Assembly: GCA_037953745.1 (NCBI GenBank)
Contig: JBAKBP010012297.1
Span: 1 to 64,000 of the forward strand
Reading direction: 5' to 3'
Length of the DNA: 64,000 nucleotides
Source: Lithodes maja
Taxonomy: Eukaryota; Arthropoda; Malacostraca; Decapoda; Lithodidae
Part shown: in pieces, positions 9,717-20,330 of the stretch
How positions within the stretch are numbered: the stretch's first letter is position 1
Layout of the letters: the number at the start of each line of letters is the position of its first letter
The notes under the pieces: generated by a model
What the model saw: the letters and a program-made list of their open reading frames with translations, nothing else
Database searches by the model: none
What the model was told of the DNA's origin: nothing
Program-made: the position numbers and the translations under genes

Positions 9717-10874
9717 GAGAAATATCTGGAGAAGAAACAAAAGGTGTATGTTGCCTTTATGGACTTGGAGAAGGCCTATGACAGAGTGGATAGAGAAGGT
9801 TTGTGGAAAGTACTTAGAATATACGGAGTAGAGGGCAAGTTGCTGAAAGCAGTGAAGAGCATGTATGAGGGTGCAAAGGCGGCAGTACGTGTGGAGAGTG
9901 AGCAGAGCGAGTTCTTTGACCTGAATGTTGGTTTGAAACAGGGGTGTGTGATGTCCCCGTGGTTGTTTACTGTATATATGGATGGAGTCATGAAAGAAAT
10001 ACTATCAAGAGCAGTGAATGTTGGTGTATCGCTGAAAAGGGAGGGAATTGAGTGGAAGCTACTTATACTGCTGTTTGCGGATGATACAGTTCTGATGAGT
10101 GATAATGAATGGGAGTTGCAGGGTCTGGTAAATGAGTTTGGAACAGTGTGCGAAAAACGGAATTTGAAGGTAAATGCGGGGAAGAGCAAGGTTATGGTCT
10201 TCGAAAGGGGTGAAGTCACAGAGTGTGAGGTGAAGCTGAATGGTCAGGCTATGGAGATCGTCAACTCTTTTAAGTATCTTGGCAGTGTGTTGAGTAAAGA
10301 TGGGACTATGGATGAAGAAGTGCGGGAGAGGGTACAACAGGGGAAGAGGGTTGTAGGAATGCTAAAAGCAGTAACAAGAAATAGGGTGGTCAGTATGGAA
10401 GTGAAGAAGTCCTTGCATGACAGTGTGGTAATCCCGACACTGACTTACGGAAGCGAAGCATGGACGTTGGTTGAGAGACTCAGACCAAGAGTGAGAGCAG
10501 TGGAAATGAATTACTTAAGGAGTGCGTGCGGAGTTACATGGAGGGATAGACAGACACATGAGGAAGTAAGAAGGAGGTGTGGTGTGGAGGTAGATGTGCT
10601 GGAAAGTGTGCAAAGGAACAACTTGAGATGGTTCGGCCATATGGAACGTATGGAAAGCGAGAGAATGACTAAGAGGGTGTACGAGAGCGAGGTGGAGGGA
10701 CAGAGAGGGAGAGGTAGACCGAATGAGAGGTGGAAGGATGGAGTGAGGAAGTACATGAACGAAGGCGGTGCTGGTTGGGGGGAGGGGTGTCGACTGACTG
10801 GGGACAGAGAGGTGCATGGGGGCGGTTCGTTCGTGGCCACCCCTTCGGGGATCACGGCGTCAGGCAATAGATAG
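9717..10874 (+). CDS. LINE B reverse transcriptase C-terminal half
   Basis: Open from VEKYLEKKQKVYVAFMDLEK through LKQGCVMSPWLFTVYMDGV, LLFADDTVLMSD (the FADD catalytic centre), KLNGQAMEIVNSFKYLGSVL and a C-terminal NNLRWFGHMERMESERM motif. The frame starts upstream at 9660 inside LINE A sequence, so its first about 19 codons are foreign. Two further copies of the same protein region are present in the window (18310-19484 plus, 40960-39812 minus). Confidence 0.85.
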   Translation, partial: EKYLEKKQKVYVAFMDLEKAYDRVDREGLWKVLRIYGVEGKLLKAVKSMYEGAKAAVRVESEQSEFFDLNVGLKQGCVMSPWLFTVYMDGVMKEILSRAVNVGVSLKREGIEWKLLILLFADDTVLMSDNEWELQGLVNEFGTVCEKRNLKVNAGKSKVMVFERGEVTECEVKLNGQAMEIVNSFKYLGSVLSKDGTMDEEVRERVQQGKRVVGMLKAVTRNRVVSMEVKKSLHDSVVIPTLTYGSEAWTLVERLRPRVRAVEMNYLRSACGVTWRDRQTHEEVRRRCGVEVDVLESVQRNNLRWFGHMERMESERMTKRVYESEVEGQRGRGRPNERWKDGVRKYMNEGGAGWGEGCRLTGDREVHGGGSFVATPSGITASGNR

Positions 10875-11000
10875 ATAGAATATTGTGACGTGTTACAATG
10901 AACATGAGCAAAGGCCTGATTATTTAACTCCAAGGAATATCTAGTCACACGAACAGGCCGAAAAGGTGGTGGAATTTTAGAATGTAATGGATGATCAGCA

Positions 11001-11489
11001 TTAAACCCTCTCACCACGGATGGGCTCTTGAACGCCCATAACAACCTCGGCCCGCGCAACCCGGATGGCCTCTTGAACGCCCAGTGGTTGAAAGCCTGTG
11101 AGCTTCGTGTGCGAGGCGTCGGTCCGACGCATGTAAACAACAGCCGGCTGGACCGACGCTCCGCATCTCCGGCCACAAGAAGGAGAGCGTCGCTTGTTCG
11201 TGTGTGCCTGTATGTTGTTGTTAAGTATCGAAAAGTGGTGTAAAGTGGCTGTTTTGGCCATAAAGTTATCTCCAATGAAATCATCATCACAGCTCAACCA
11301 GTTGACTTAGAGAGCTCTACTTAATGCCATTCTACAGGTAAATAACACAGCTACGCTTGGGGATGCGCGGGAATGCGGGAAGCAGTCTGATTAACGAATA
11401 TACGGTAGCCTAGCCTAGACGTTTTTCGGCCAAAACACCCGGGTTTCGAGGAATATATATATAATACATAGCCGGGGCTGGAGGGTTAA
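11001..11489. mobile_element. TTAA-flanked MITE family M2, copy a
   Basis: 489 bp from TTAA to TTAA. The outer ends are inverted: TTAAACCCTCTCACC at left and GGCTGGAGGGTTAA at right. The same sequence occurs inverted at 32418-32903, sharing CGGCTGGACCGACG-like and GATGATTTCATTGG segments and the same outer ends. TTAA target sites and CCCT termini are the hallmarks of piggyBac-type transposition. There is no coding capacity, so it is non-autonomous. Confidence 0.75.
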
Positions 11490-11576
11490 GAAATATCTTA
11501 TGAAATAGTCAAAGACCCAACAAGGCGATGATGTTCAAGGTTAACATCCAGCTCAGGCAACAGAAACTTTATCTGA

Positions 11577-12776
11577 TTAAAAACACGATCCAGAAGCCTC
11601 AGATTTGAATCTGCGGCAGAGAGCAGTACTCAAAGAAGGGTAAAATGAAAGAGTAAAAACAGTGTCGAACGATAGCATCACTTGAATAAATCTTTTTGCA
11701 TTTACGTAGTAGACCAACTTTTTGAGATATAGATGAGGCAACTGAGTGTAAGTGTGCCTCAAAAGTAAGTTTTGAATCAAGAGTCACACCCAGTAACCTA
11801 AGTTTGGTACATTGATTTATTGCAGAATCATTTATTATAATTTCAGGATGCAAAGGAAAAGGTGTCGTAGATCTACTAATTAAAAGGCTATGTGTTTTTG
11901 CGGAGTTCAGCTTCATACCCAAACGATCACACCAACTAATAATTTTTAGTATACAGTATCATCTTTCAAAGTATTGGCGATCAAATCTCTCTCCGCAGGA
12001 GAAGTAATGGGTGCATATAATGAGGCATCATCTGCATAAGCAATCATTTTAGAGGAAACTCCACACCACATATCACTAGTAAAAAGGATAAAAAGCACAG
12101 GGCCCAGTACACTACCCTGAGGTACACCAGATTTAACAATGTTAAAAGAACTAAATTTGCCATCAACTACCACACGTTGTCTGTTAGTTAAAAACGTAGA
12201 AATTATATTTAAAACTGAACCACCAATCCCCATGGAACTGAGTTTGAATAATAGAGCCTTATGATTAACTAAATCAAAAGCGGAACTAAAATCTAGAGAT
12301 ATTAATCTTGATTCATGTCCAGCATCCAATGAAGCCTGGAGATCATGAGTGAGGACAAGAAGAGCATCACAGGTACCTAAGCCCTTCCTAAACCCAAACT
12401 GGTTTGGAGGCAACAAATTAAATGTATTGGTGAAAGCTATGAGTCGCTTGGCCAATAGGCGTTCAAAGACCTTTGATAAAACCGTAGTAATGGATATAGG
12501 CCTATACTCCTCTGGGAGAACAGTGGAAGATGATCCTTTTGGAATAGGCCTTACGTTAGCAGAACTCCAACATAATGGGAAAGTGCCACGACAGATTAAA
12601 ATTCTAAGAATAACAGCAAGTTTAGGGGCCAAAAGTTTGCTAATCCCTTTAAAAAATAGAGGAAAAAAAACAGTAGGGTCGGTACCCCCAAAAGAATCCA
12701 AATCATTCAAGAGAGTTTGTAATTCAATAGATCTAAATGCAAAAGATGTAAATTTAGGTTCAGGAGAACAAGAATG
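11577..12776 (-). pseudogene. Non-LTR reverse transcriptase fragment
   Basis: The minus frame 12710-11946 shows RPIPKGSS, YRPISITTVLSKVFERLL, NQFGFRKGLGTCDALL, LDFSSAFDLVNHKALL, SGVPQGSVLGPVLFILF and IAYADDASLYAP. After a shift near 11930 it continues as LNSAKTHSLLISRS and KLRLLGVTLDSKLTF. It differs from the CR1-like and RTE-like families elsewhere in the window, and its clade is uncertain (Jockey/CR1-group RT). It is 5'-truncated and has lost the thumb C-terminus. Confidence 0.82.
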
Positions 12777-12899
12777 AGGTAATGCAACCTCGGAGTCACT
12801 CTGCTTACTCTAAAAAACGCAAGCTACTGTAGGAGTTCTGCTTTCTCACGGGTCAAATGTGACCGAACCATCCGGTTTACACAGTGGTGGCAAAGAATT

Positions 12900-13115
12900 A
12901 TCAACACCAAACAAACTCTTTTAACTTGCTCATGTAGTAATGTACACCTTATGTGGTTGATTGTGTTCTTTTATTTCATAAATTTTATTTTAGTAAGCGT
13001 TGTTTCCACATGGCGATTTTGATAAGTTATTTTGCCTTTATAGTGTCTTTGTCCAAGTTTTGGTTTGTTTAGTTTGCAAGTTTTACATTTTAATTTTATG
13101 GGTGAAAGTCATGAG
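12900..13115 (+). repeat. Family D 3'-terminal fragment
   Basis: TTGCTCATGTAGTAATGTAC through AAGCGTTGTTTCCACAT to GTTTGTTTAGTTTGCAAG matches the 3' ends of family D copies at 35880-36085 (plus), 47545-47720 (minus) and 58538-58720 (minus). It is non-coding. Confidence 0.75.
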
Positions 13116-13309
13116 TGTAAGAAACAAGTTCCTTCTACGTGGACAGGCCCATACTAAAGCTTTGTGGGCGATTTTCTCCCCTTAAAGATGCCAATCAAGG
13201 CAAAAAGAAAAGATGTCTGGCAATACATTACAGTAAGACCTCCAATATCCAGATATTTCTAGGTTTTATCATAGCCCAAAACTTAAAAGATCTGGTTACT
13301 GTACATGTA

Positions 13310-13500
13310 TGTATGTATATACTCAGGCATATACCCCATTGCTGGAGATGGCCAAGACAAGACAGAGCCCGAACAGAAACAACATATAAAGTAACTATTC
13401 TCCGGGTCCGGGACCACTTTCGCGTTCCATCGTCCGTTTCTCTGTCTCGTCGAGTCGGAGCATTCTACAAGGGGAGGAGGATTCCTAGCCCCCTTCTGTA
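13310..13500 (+). repeat. SINE-like repeat E, copy
   Basis: It starts GTATGTATATACTCAGGC and ends AGGAGGATTCCTAGCCCC. It is shared with 24155-24343 and 56831-57020 and, in part, with 19735-19800, 37132-37200 and (minus) 3960-4040. The 56831 copy has a 13-bp target-site duplication, which indicates retroposition. Confidence 0.75.
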
Positions 13501-13570
13501 CTTAAAAACACTACAGTATTATGATGCGTTTTTTTACCACCATGAACTCCCTGCTCAAGAGCTGGGCTAG

Positions 13571-15769
13571 GGTGGTTGCCCTGATGATCAGGTACATCAG
13601 TTATAACATTGTGCAATCACTGTCCTTCTGACTCAAGTCATGTCTTGTGTGGCATTATGGCATACACAGTTTAGGGAAAAGATATAAGCTGTTGAATATT
13701 CATTTTTCACCTACATTTAAACTCAAACAATAAGGTATTAAAGTGGATATATGGATAGAGGTTTCATGTTTTACAGTATAACATCTCACAGAGCCAAGGG
13801 ACTTGTAAAACATAAAGTACAGCATAATTATTTATTACAAATATCAGTTACATTTATGAAAAAGGATCTATACTTACATTATATTGCTACATGGGCAGCA
13901 TCACACAGGCATTCGTTTAGCATTTATACAAACTTCCCGAAACTGATTACCGGTATCAATTTCACCTTAGTTTTGTTGATTTGGTGTGACTGTAGGTTTT
14001 TGGGTTTATGCATGATGGGCAATCAACTACTCATACCAGTGAATTATTTGATCAATATGAAATATTTTTGTGGACAAATACTACGGTATCTAAAATCATC
14101 AGGTAGTAAAAAAACTGAAGAAAATTACCTCTGTGACGCCACTTTAATTGGAAACTGTGTGAAAATCTGAGCTGCTTCTATTTACTGATCTTCCATCTAT
14201 ATACTGTATATCACAACTCCCCAAGTTTTACCTTATTCTTGGTTAGTTATAAGAGCAGGTAACATATAATAGTTATCCCAACTCTTTCCAGGAATGATTG
14301 GGTCTGTCACGTCTGTGAATTTTTATGGTATTATTTGCGAAAAACTCTAGCCAGAATAGTTAACTACAGTAGTTCAAATGATAAAAATGGGCATGTGACT
14401 TCGACGTTATTGGAAGCTATGTGAAAATTTTAGTTACCCATCCATATATCACATCTCTAGCTTACATCTACCAAGGCTTAGCTACAAGACCACAGAACAT
14501 TATATAAATTACCCCAATCCTATCCAGTAAATATTTTGCTTGTAATTTCTGTGTCTGTTTTTATTTGTTTACAGTACTTTCCTTCCATCCCCTATACAGT
14601 ATAGGTATTAGGTAGGGTTCTGGATTAGCTAGAAGACCAAGTAAGGTATAACATGTACCGTATCCCAAATCTATCTATTACTTATTCAGCCTGTGTGATT
14701 GATACCAGTGTTTAGTTAATTTTGCATTCTGACTTTCCATCCTATAGTCACTATAACAACTTAGGTAGGTTCTGGGTTAGCTAGAACAGGCAAACCATCT
14801 TCCAGTATTTCCGAAAGCTTGCCATTTCACAGACCCTCCATCAAACAAAACTGAAGCCTCTCCCCTTCTTGGATATTTAGGCTATTATTAGTAGTTTTTA
14901 TTATTTTTCTTCAAAACACAAGACACACCATGAAATTCAAATGTCTGTCCTGGTTTTCCCGTCTTTTTCTCTTACCACTGTCTGCATTATATTAATTGTG
15001 CAATACATAAGCCTTGCATTAGAGTATAAACTTGAATATAAAAAAAAAAAAAAAAAATGTAATCATCAACTTTTATTGCTTTTGACACATATATTTCTGT
15101 GAACAGGCATGATGAACACTTTGTAACCAATTGTGTACTCTTTAACATAATAACATTAGGATATACTGCATTATCTAAACTGTCCCAAATATCTCTCAAA
15201 ACTTATTTTCTTTAAAGAAAATTCTAGTTTCATGAACTGGTCTATATCCAAACCTGGTCCTATTCTTATAAAGTATTTGACTTTTTAAATTGTAACAAAT
15301 AAGTTTGTTTAAATGTCATCATAATATTCCAATTGTCCTATATTCCCAACATTCAGATATACAGTACTGTACATTAGGTAAACTAAAATCCATCCATACT
15401 CAATACCGGTACTCTTATTATTAACAAAATTATAATACTCCAAAGTTATTTATCTAAATTATACAGTAGCAAAAGTTATATTCCACACAAGCACAATTTC
15501 TTTCTCCAAATAAATCATTAAATAATATAGTATCATGGGCACTAAGAGCAGCACACCCATTTTAATCTGCATCGAACACAAACAAGATGATGGATTTCTT
15601 TGTTATATCCTGAAGATTCAAATAGGTGTAACCTATATCTTGAAGATTCAAATAGGTGTAACCTTATTAATGCTTATGTAATAAATGTACAATCATGGTT
15701 TAAAGTTCTGCTACACCTTCTTATCTACTGTAGGTAAAAAAAAAATGACAGAACTTTATCCTCATATAA
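13571..15769. other. AT-rich stretch without recognisable gene; degenerate tandem repeat inside
   Basis: About 14180-14800 contains several diverged units sharing TTCCATC..TATAC, GGTTAGCTAGAA..ACCA and TATCCCAA..CTTTCCAG-like phrases, suggesting an old tandem repeat of roughly 140-270 bp. 15038-15057 is an A run. On the minus strand the CAATAAAAG at about 15070 could be a polyadenylation signal, but no gene can be tied to it. A 27-bp phrase (CTTGAAGATTCAAATAGG...) is duplicated at 15609-15664. I see no exon. Confidence 0.4.
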
Positions 15770-15880
15770 CTGTCTTCGTGGTGCGATGCATAAGGTGTTG
15801 ATTTTCGGTGTGAGCATCCTGGATTCGAATCCACGGACTGCCACATGTGTTTGTGAATTTCATTAATCGATTTTAGGAGT
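15770..15880 (+). repeat. tRNA-derived SINE fragment
   Basis: GGTGCGATGCATAAGG resembles an A box and GGATTCGAATCC is a B box 50-60 bp later; a body (TGTGTTTGTGAATTTCATTAAT) follows. A related copy is on the minus strand at 47338-47472. The acceptor stem does not pair, so it is not a functional tRNA. Confidence 0.6.
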
Positions 15881-15986
15881 ACAGTTGGTTGTTGTAAGGA
15901 ACATAATAATTATACAGTTGGTTTGAATAAGTTTGTCACAAGTATTTGGCTTGTTTTGTAGTGTAGTAATGTCGGCCAGTTGTTTA

Positions 15987-16469
15987 TTAACCTCTGAAGT
16001 GCGCACGGGGGTAAATGAAAACGTCCCCCTGTGCTGACGTATTTGAGGTTTTTCGTCACTAAAATATTCATTGTACCATTAATAGCATTAATAATTATCC
16101 ATATGCGCCTATTATGGGTTGATTATAAAGGTATTAACCTGAAACAACAATAAAACGAGTGAAAACAGCGTTTGGATGGTCAAAATCGGAGATATAGCCC
16201 GCGAGTTGTATAATCTATGGGTGAGGCAAACTCCTTTCCCGCCATTTCCCCCAAGGCCACTGAGACACAGTCGATCGATACTCTCTCTCTCTCTCTTGCA
16301 CTCGATGGCCATCAGTGATGACAACACCCTGCTTGCAACTCGCTAATGTTAGCACGAAAATATACCTCAGAATAAGGGAATAATAGGGAAAATAGGTGAT
16401 AACTGAGGAATAGGAGGAAAGTGGGAAGGAGGGGAGGTAGAGGACTGAGATTTTGCATGGCCCAGGGGC

Positions 16470-16507
<38 letters not shown>

Positions 16508-16622
16508 AAAAAAAAAAAATTTTCGATGTAAAAAGTTGATTTTTAGTTTTACTTACTCCAGAGAGTCTTCCCGCAGTCCGCCGGCCGAACTCTAAAGAGT
16601 CTTCCCGCAGTTCCCAGGTTAA
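15987..16622 (+). mobile_element. TTAA-flanked MITE family M1, copy a
   Basis: 636 bp bounded by TTAA. The outer ends are imperfect inverted repeats: CCTCTGAAGTGCGCACGG versus (reverse complement of right end) CCTGGGAACTGCGGGAAG. Near the right end AGAGTCTTCCCGCAGT is present twice. An internal A-rich run of more than 40 bases is at 16471-16519. Other copies are at 30078-30650 (inverted) and 52796-53433. It is non-coding; the TTAA target points to the piggyBac superfamily. Confidence 0.82.
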
Positions 16623-16843
16623 AGATTATATTGTGCCCCTTGCAATATATCAAGTCTAGCACAGGAAGTGTCTGATGCAGTTTGTTTGGATTTAGTTTTT
16701 ATCATAAGTTGTTGGTTCTGTGATATAACCCTATTTGCCCAATAATCATATACTGTACATCTTAATAAGACTATGAATACATCTCCCTTTCAGTATGATG
16801 ACATTACTTTAATTTTATTCTGGATAACTTACAATTTATCATT

Positions 16844-17084
16844 TTAACCCTTTCACGTTTTTATGACGCAGAGATTGCCAGATTAGCAATAATAAATAGA
16901 GTTCTCTCACTCTTATAATTACCTCTCCAAAATTAGTTTTCTGCCCACAGCTAACTCAAAGACAACTGCAGAGGTTGAAGTAACTAAACTAAAGGTTTCT
17001 AAATACCCCTGATTGTAACAAAGGCTTTAAAGTACCGGTATCCCTAACAGACTTAAAATTGCGTCAAGAACGTGAGAGGGTTAA
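16844..17084. mobile_element. TTAA-flanked MITE family M3, copy a
   Basis: 241 bp. The ends TTAACCCTTTCACGTT and (reverse complement) TTAACCCTCTCACGTT match at 15 of 16 positions. The interior contains TTCTGCCCACAGCTAACTC and is shared, inverted, with 26456-27237. It lies about 160 bp downstream of the BRK1 stop and so probably within or just beyond its 3' UTR. Confidence 0.78.
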
Positions 17085-17245
17085 TAAGGACCTCAAGGGA
17101 CCAAATGGGTAAAAGATAACTTAAATTTACCCCATTGTTCGTACAGGCCTTTTCTAAACAATAAAATTATGTTAGCCAGAATAAAATAAAAATTATCCCA
17201 TCATATTAAAAGTATTTACACCTCTATGGATCTAACTAGCGACTT

Positions 17246-17404
17246 TTAATTAAGCGTTTCTCCTTTCGTGACGCGGGCCTCAAGGTATTCGATTCGTCGT
17301 TCGAGCATGGTTAGCTTCTCATTGAGCTGACTTAGCTTGCTCCGGCAGGACATGTCGAAGCTGTTCAAGAAATCAGCTATTCTCTTGATGTTACTTGTGA
17401 TCAC
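17246..17404 (-). CDS. BRK1: BRK1 exon 2 (C-terminal 52 codons and stop)
   Basis: Read on the minus strand, the acceptor is TTTTTCTGTAG followed by GTGATCACAAGTAAC. The frame is open to TAA at 17248-17246. It encodes VITSNIKRIADF through VTKGETLN, the coiled-coil core of the protein. No AATAAA on the minus strand was seen within 150 bp of the stop; the nearest candidate lies near 16815. Confidence 0.97.
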   Translation of the reverse strand: MITSNIKRIADFLNSFDMSCRSKLSQLNEKLTMLERRIEYLEARVTKGETLN

Positions 17405-19591
17405 CTACAGAAAAAGAAAAGTTAAATAAGAGCCTATCCTTTGTAATTGTTGTATATAGTTCCATATAGATTATCACCAGAGAATATAGTTACCGGTAGC
17501 AGTACAGTACATATCTTTTATTTTAAATAAGAGATATAATGACATCCATTATTATTTATTAGTTTACTGAGACTTAACTTTCATGCTGGCCAATCTCATG
17601 TAAACACATTCACTATATACTCTTATATTTATAGCAATACCCGGTACATATTATATTGCTATAAATACTTACCGTACAATATATTGTGAATATTGAGACT
17701 TCAAACTAAAATTGAAGTTAATCTCTTGAGAAATATATACCGGTACTGTATCGTAGTAATTATAAGATCACCTATATATAGTTTTCTAAATATATATACA
17801 GTATATAACTACCAGGTATGATTTTTTTATGGAGGGAGTACTTCAGTGAGTTGCTAAATGAAAGGAATGAAGAGCCAGCAAACATAGCTGGATATGGTAT
17901 GGGAGGGAGAAGAAGAGAAGTAGTGGAGGAGGAGGTGGGGATCAGGAGGTCAGAAGTGTGGGAAGCCATGAAAAGAGTGAAGTTGGGGAAAGCACCAGGA
18001 ACAGATGGAGTGTGTGGGAAATGTTGAGGTATGGTGGTGAGATAGTGATAGAATGGGTATGGAAAATGTGCAAACTAGCATGGGAGAAGGGGAGTGCACC
18101 CGATGACTGGAAGACTGGCATAATAGTCCCCCTATATAAGGGCAAAGGGGAAAGAGGAGTGTGTGGTAACCACCGAGGAATATGTCTTCTAAGCGTAGTA
18201 GGGAAGGTATACAGTAGGGTAGTGATTGAGAGAGTGAGAGTGAGAACGGAGAAATGGATAGGCGACGAGCAGGGAGGCTTTAGAAAGGGAAGAGGATGTG
18301 TAGATCAGATTTTTACCCTGAATTGTGTTGTGGAGAAGTATCTGGAGAAGAAACAAAAGGTGTATGTTGCCTTTATGGACTTGGAGAAGGCCTATGACAG
18401 AGTGGATAGAGAAGGTTTGTGGAAAGTACTTAGAATATACGGAGTAGAGGGCAAGTTGCTGAAAGCAGTGAAGAGCATGTATGAGGGTGCAAAGGCAGCA
18501 GTACGTGTGGAGAGTTAGCAGAGCGAGTTCTTTGACCTGAATGTTGGTTTGAAACAGGGGTGTGTGATGTCCCCGTGGTTGTTTACTGTATATATGGATG
18601 GAGTTATGAAAGAAATACTATCAAGAGCAGTGGATGTTGGTGTATCGCTGAAAAGGGAGGGAATTGAGTGGAAGCTACCTATACTGCTGTTTGCGGATGA
18701 TACAGTTATGATGAGTGATAATGAATGGGAGTTGCAGGGTCTGGTAAATGAGTTTGGAACAGTGTGCGAAAAACGGAATTTGAAGGTAAATACGGGGAAG
18801 AGCAAGGTTATGGTCTTCGAAAGGGGTGAAGTCACAGAGTGTGAGGTGAAGCTGAACGGTCAGGCTATGGAGATCGTCAACTCTTTTAAGTATCTGGGCA
18901 GTGTGTTGAGTAAAGATGGGACTATGGATGAAGAGGTGTGGGAGAGGGTACAACAGGGGAAGAGGGTTGTAGGAACGCTAAAAGCAGTAACAAGAAATAG
19001 GGTGGTCAGTATGGAAGTGAAGAAGTCCTTGCATGACAGTGTGGTAATCCCGACACTGACTTACGGAAGCGAAGCATGGACGTTGGTTGAGAGACTCAGA
19101 CCAAGAGTGAGAGCAGTGGAAATGAATTACTTAAGGAGTGCGTGCGGAATTACATGGAGGGATAGACAGACTAATGAGGAAGTAAGAAGGAGGTGTGGTG
19201 TGGAGGTAGATGTGCTGGAAAGTGTGAAAAGGAACAACTTGAGATGGTTCGGCCATATGGAACGTATGGAAAGCGAGAGAATGACTAAGAGGGTGTACGA
19301 GAGCGAGGTGGAGGGACAGAGGGGGAGAGGTAGACCGAATATGAGGTGGAAGGATGGAGTGAGGAACTACATGAATGAAGGCGGTGCTGGTTGGGGGGAG
19401 GGGCGTCGACTGACTGGGGACAGAGGTGCATGGGGGCGGTTCGTTCGTGGCCACCCCTTCGGGGATCACGGCGTCAGGCAATAGATAGATAGATAGATGA
19501 TTTTTTTCATATTTTGTACCTCAATATATTCTCTGTTCATCCAATCCTGTTTAATCTGTTGCGTGATGGCCTGGTTACGAGCGGCAGACAT
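17246..19591 (-). CDS. BRK1: BRICK1 (BRK1/HSPC300), SCAR/WAVE complex subunit, two exons
   Basis: Joining 19591-19520 and 17404-17246 on the minus strand gives a 76-residue protein starting MSAARNQAITQQIKQDW and ending EARVTKGETLN. The family hallmarks NREYIEVITSNIKRIADFLN, SFDMSCRSKLSQLNEKL and ERRIEYLEARVTKGET are all present. The length matches the usual 75 or so residues. The protein is one long helix with a coiled coil, and it trimerises with Abi and WAVE in the pentameric WAVE regulatory complex that activates Arp2/3 at the plasma membrane. The single intron falls after the REYIE codons (phase 0) and holds LINE B copy 2. Neighbouring Nup133 exons are on the opposite strand. Confidence 0.97.
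17820..19500 (+). mobile_element. LINE family B copy 2, 5'-truncated, in BRK1 intron
   Basis: RTE-like reverse transcriptase remnants (EQGGFRKGRGCVDQ, LLFADDTVMMSD, NNLRWFGHMERME) in two frames, with a premature TAG at 18516-18518 and a further shift near 18020. The 3' end is GGCGTCAGGCAATAG(ATAG)n at 19478-19498. It is antisense to BRK1 and ends about 18 bp from the splice donor of BRK1 exon 1. It serves as the empty-site reference for LINE B copy 1. Confidence 0.9.
19520..19591 (-). CDS. BRK1: BRK1 exon 1 (first 24 codons)
   Basis: ATG at 19591-19589 (context CTACAAGATGTCT) opens MSAARNQAITQQIKQDWMNR. The exon ends ATTGAG followed by the donor GTACAA. This start gives the family-standard length, and no in-frame upstream ATG was seen in the adjacent leader. 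Confidence 0.95.
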
Positions 19592-20330
19592 CTTGTAGTC
19601 GTTATATTGTTGTTTCCTGTTAAAAAAGTTTATGGGTTAGGCTATAGGCTACATAGTACAGTACTTTGAATAGGCCCAAGTGATTTATGATGAATAGGGC
19701 TAGACTAGAAATTATATCTATCTATCTATCTACCTACCTACCTACTCAGGCGCATACCCCAATTTCTTTTCTGGGGGTAGCCGACTCGAGACAGCCCGAA
19801 TAGGGACAACACGACATAGCCTAAAACAAAAAAATAAAAATAGGCTAGGCCTAGGCCCTAATAATAAAAATATAATAATAATTAAAGTAATTTAGCCTAG
19901 GCTTAGTTGATTTGCTATTTCTACAAAAGGTACGATTTTAGTTACTGGACACCTATTTGACAGGTACCGCCAACTATTTAATACATATTTTTTTCCGGTT
20001 TCCACGCATCCCAACACCAAGCTACACCCTTTTCTGGTGTACGAAACACTAAAAAAGCAATGGGGACACTTTAATAATGATAATATGAGACGAAATATAA
20101 AGACAACTCGGTTGCGTTCGTGGAAGTAGCGTCGCTTTGTTTACTTTACGCTCGGAGTGACTTCCCGGTCCCGCCTTGGCGGTCGACTTGAAATGACTAA
20201 GCTTATAACCAGTTGTTGGGTCCATATTTTGATAAAGACTTGCGTTATAGGCCGTGGGATACAGGACAGGGTTGAGGGCCCCCCCGTGAATTATAATAAT
20301 CGTCATATATGTGGCCAGCAGGGGCAATAA
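19592..20330. promoter_or_regulatory. BRK1 5' flank with inverted-repeat arm
   Basis: This is the only candidate promoter region for BRK1. It contains a GC-richer patch at 20100-20200 (TCCCGGTCCCGCCTTGGCGG). About 19925-20170 is repeated in inverted orientation at about 21410-21660 (shared: TACTGGACACCTATTTGACA; GGTTTCCACGCATCC; GTAAACAAA..GCGACG). A fragment of repeat E is at 19735-19800. No TATA box or start site can be assigned from sequence alone. Confidence 0.35.

Larger units (their letters stand above)
4856..10874 (+). mobile_element. LINE family B (RTE-like) copy 1, split by two insertions
   Basis: The two halves, 4856-5971 and 9717-10874, join into one element when compared with the uninterrupted copy at 17820-19500. 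That copy reads straight from TTTTTACCCTGAATTGTGTT into TGGAGAAGTATCTGG. A repeat of about 385 bp sits at 5275-5660, and the whole of LINE A (minus) sits at 5972-9716. The 3' end reads GGCGTCAGGCAATAG(ATAG)n, a short tandem tail typical of RTE-type LINEs. The element is 5'-truncated and dead. Confidence 0.88.
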
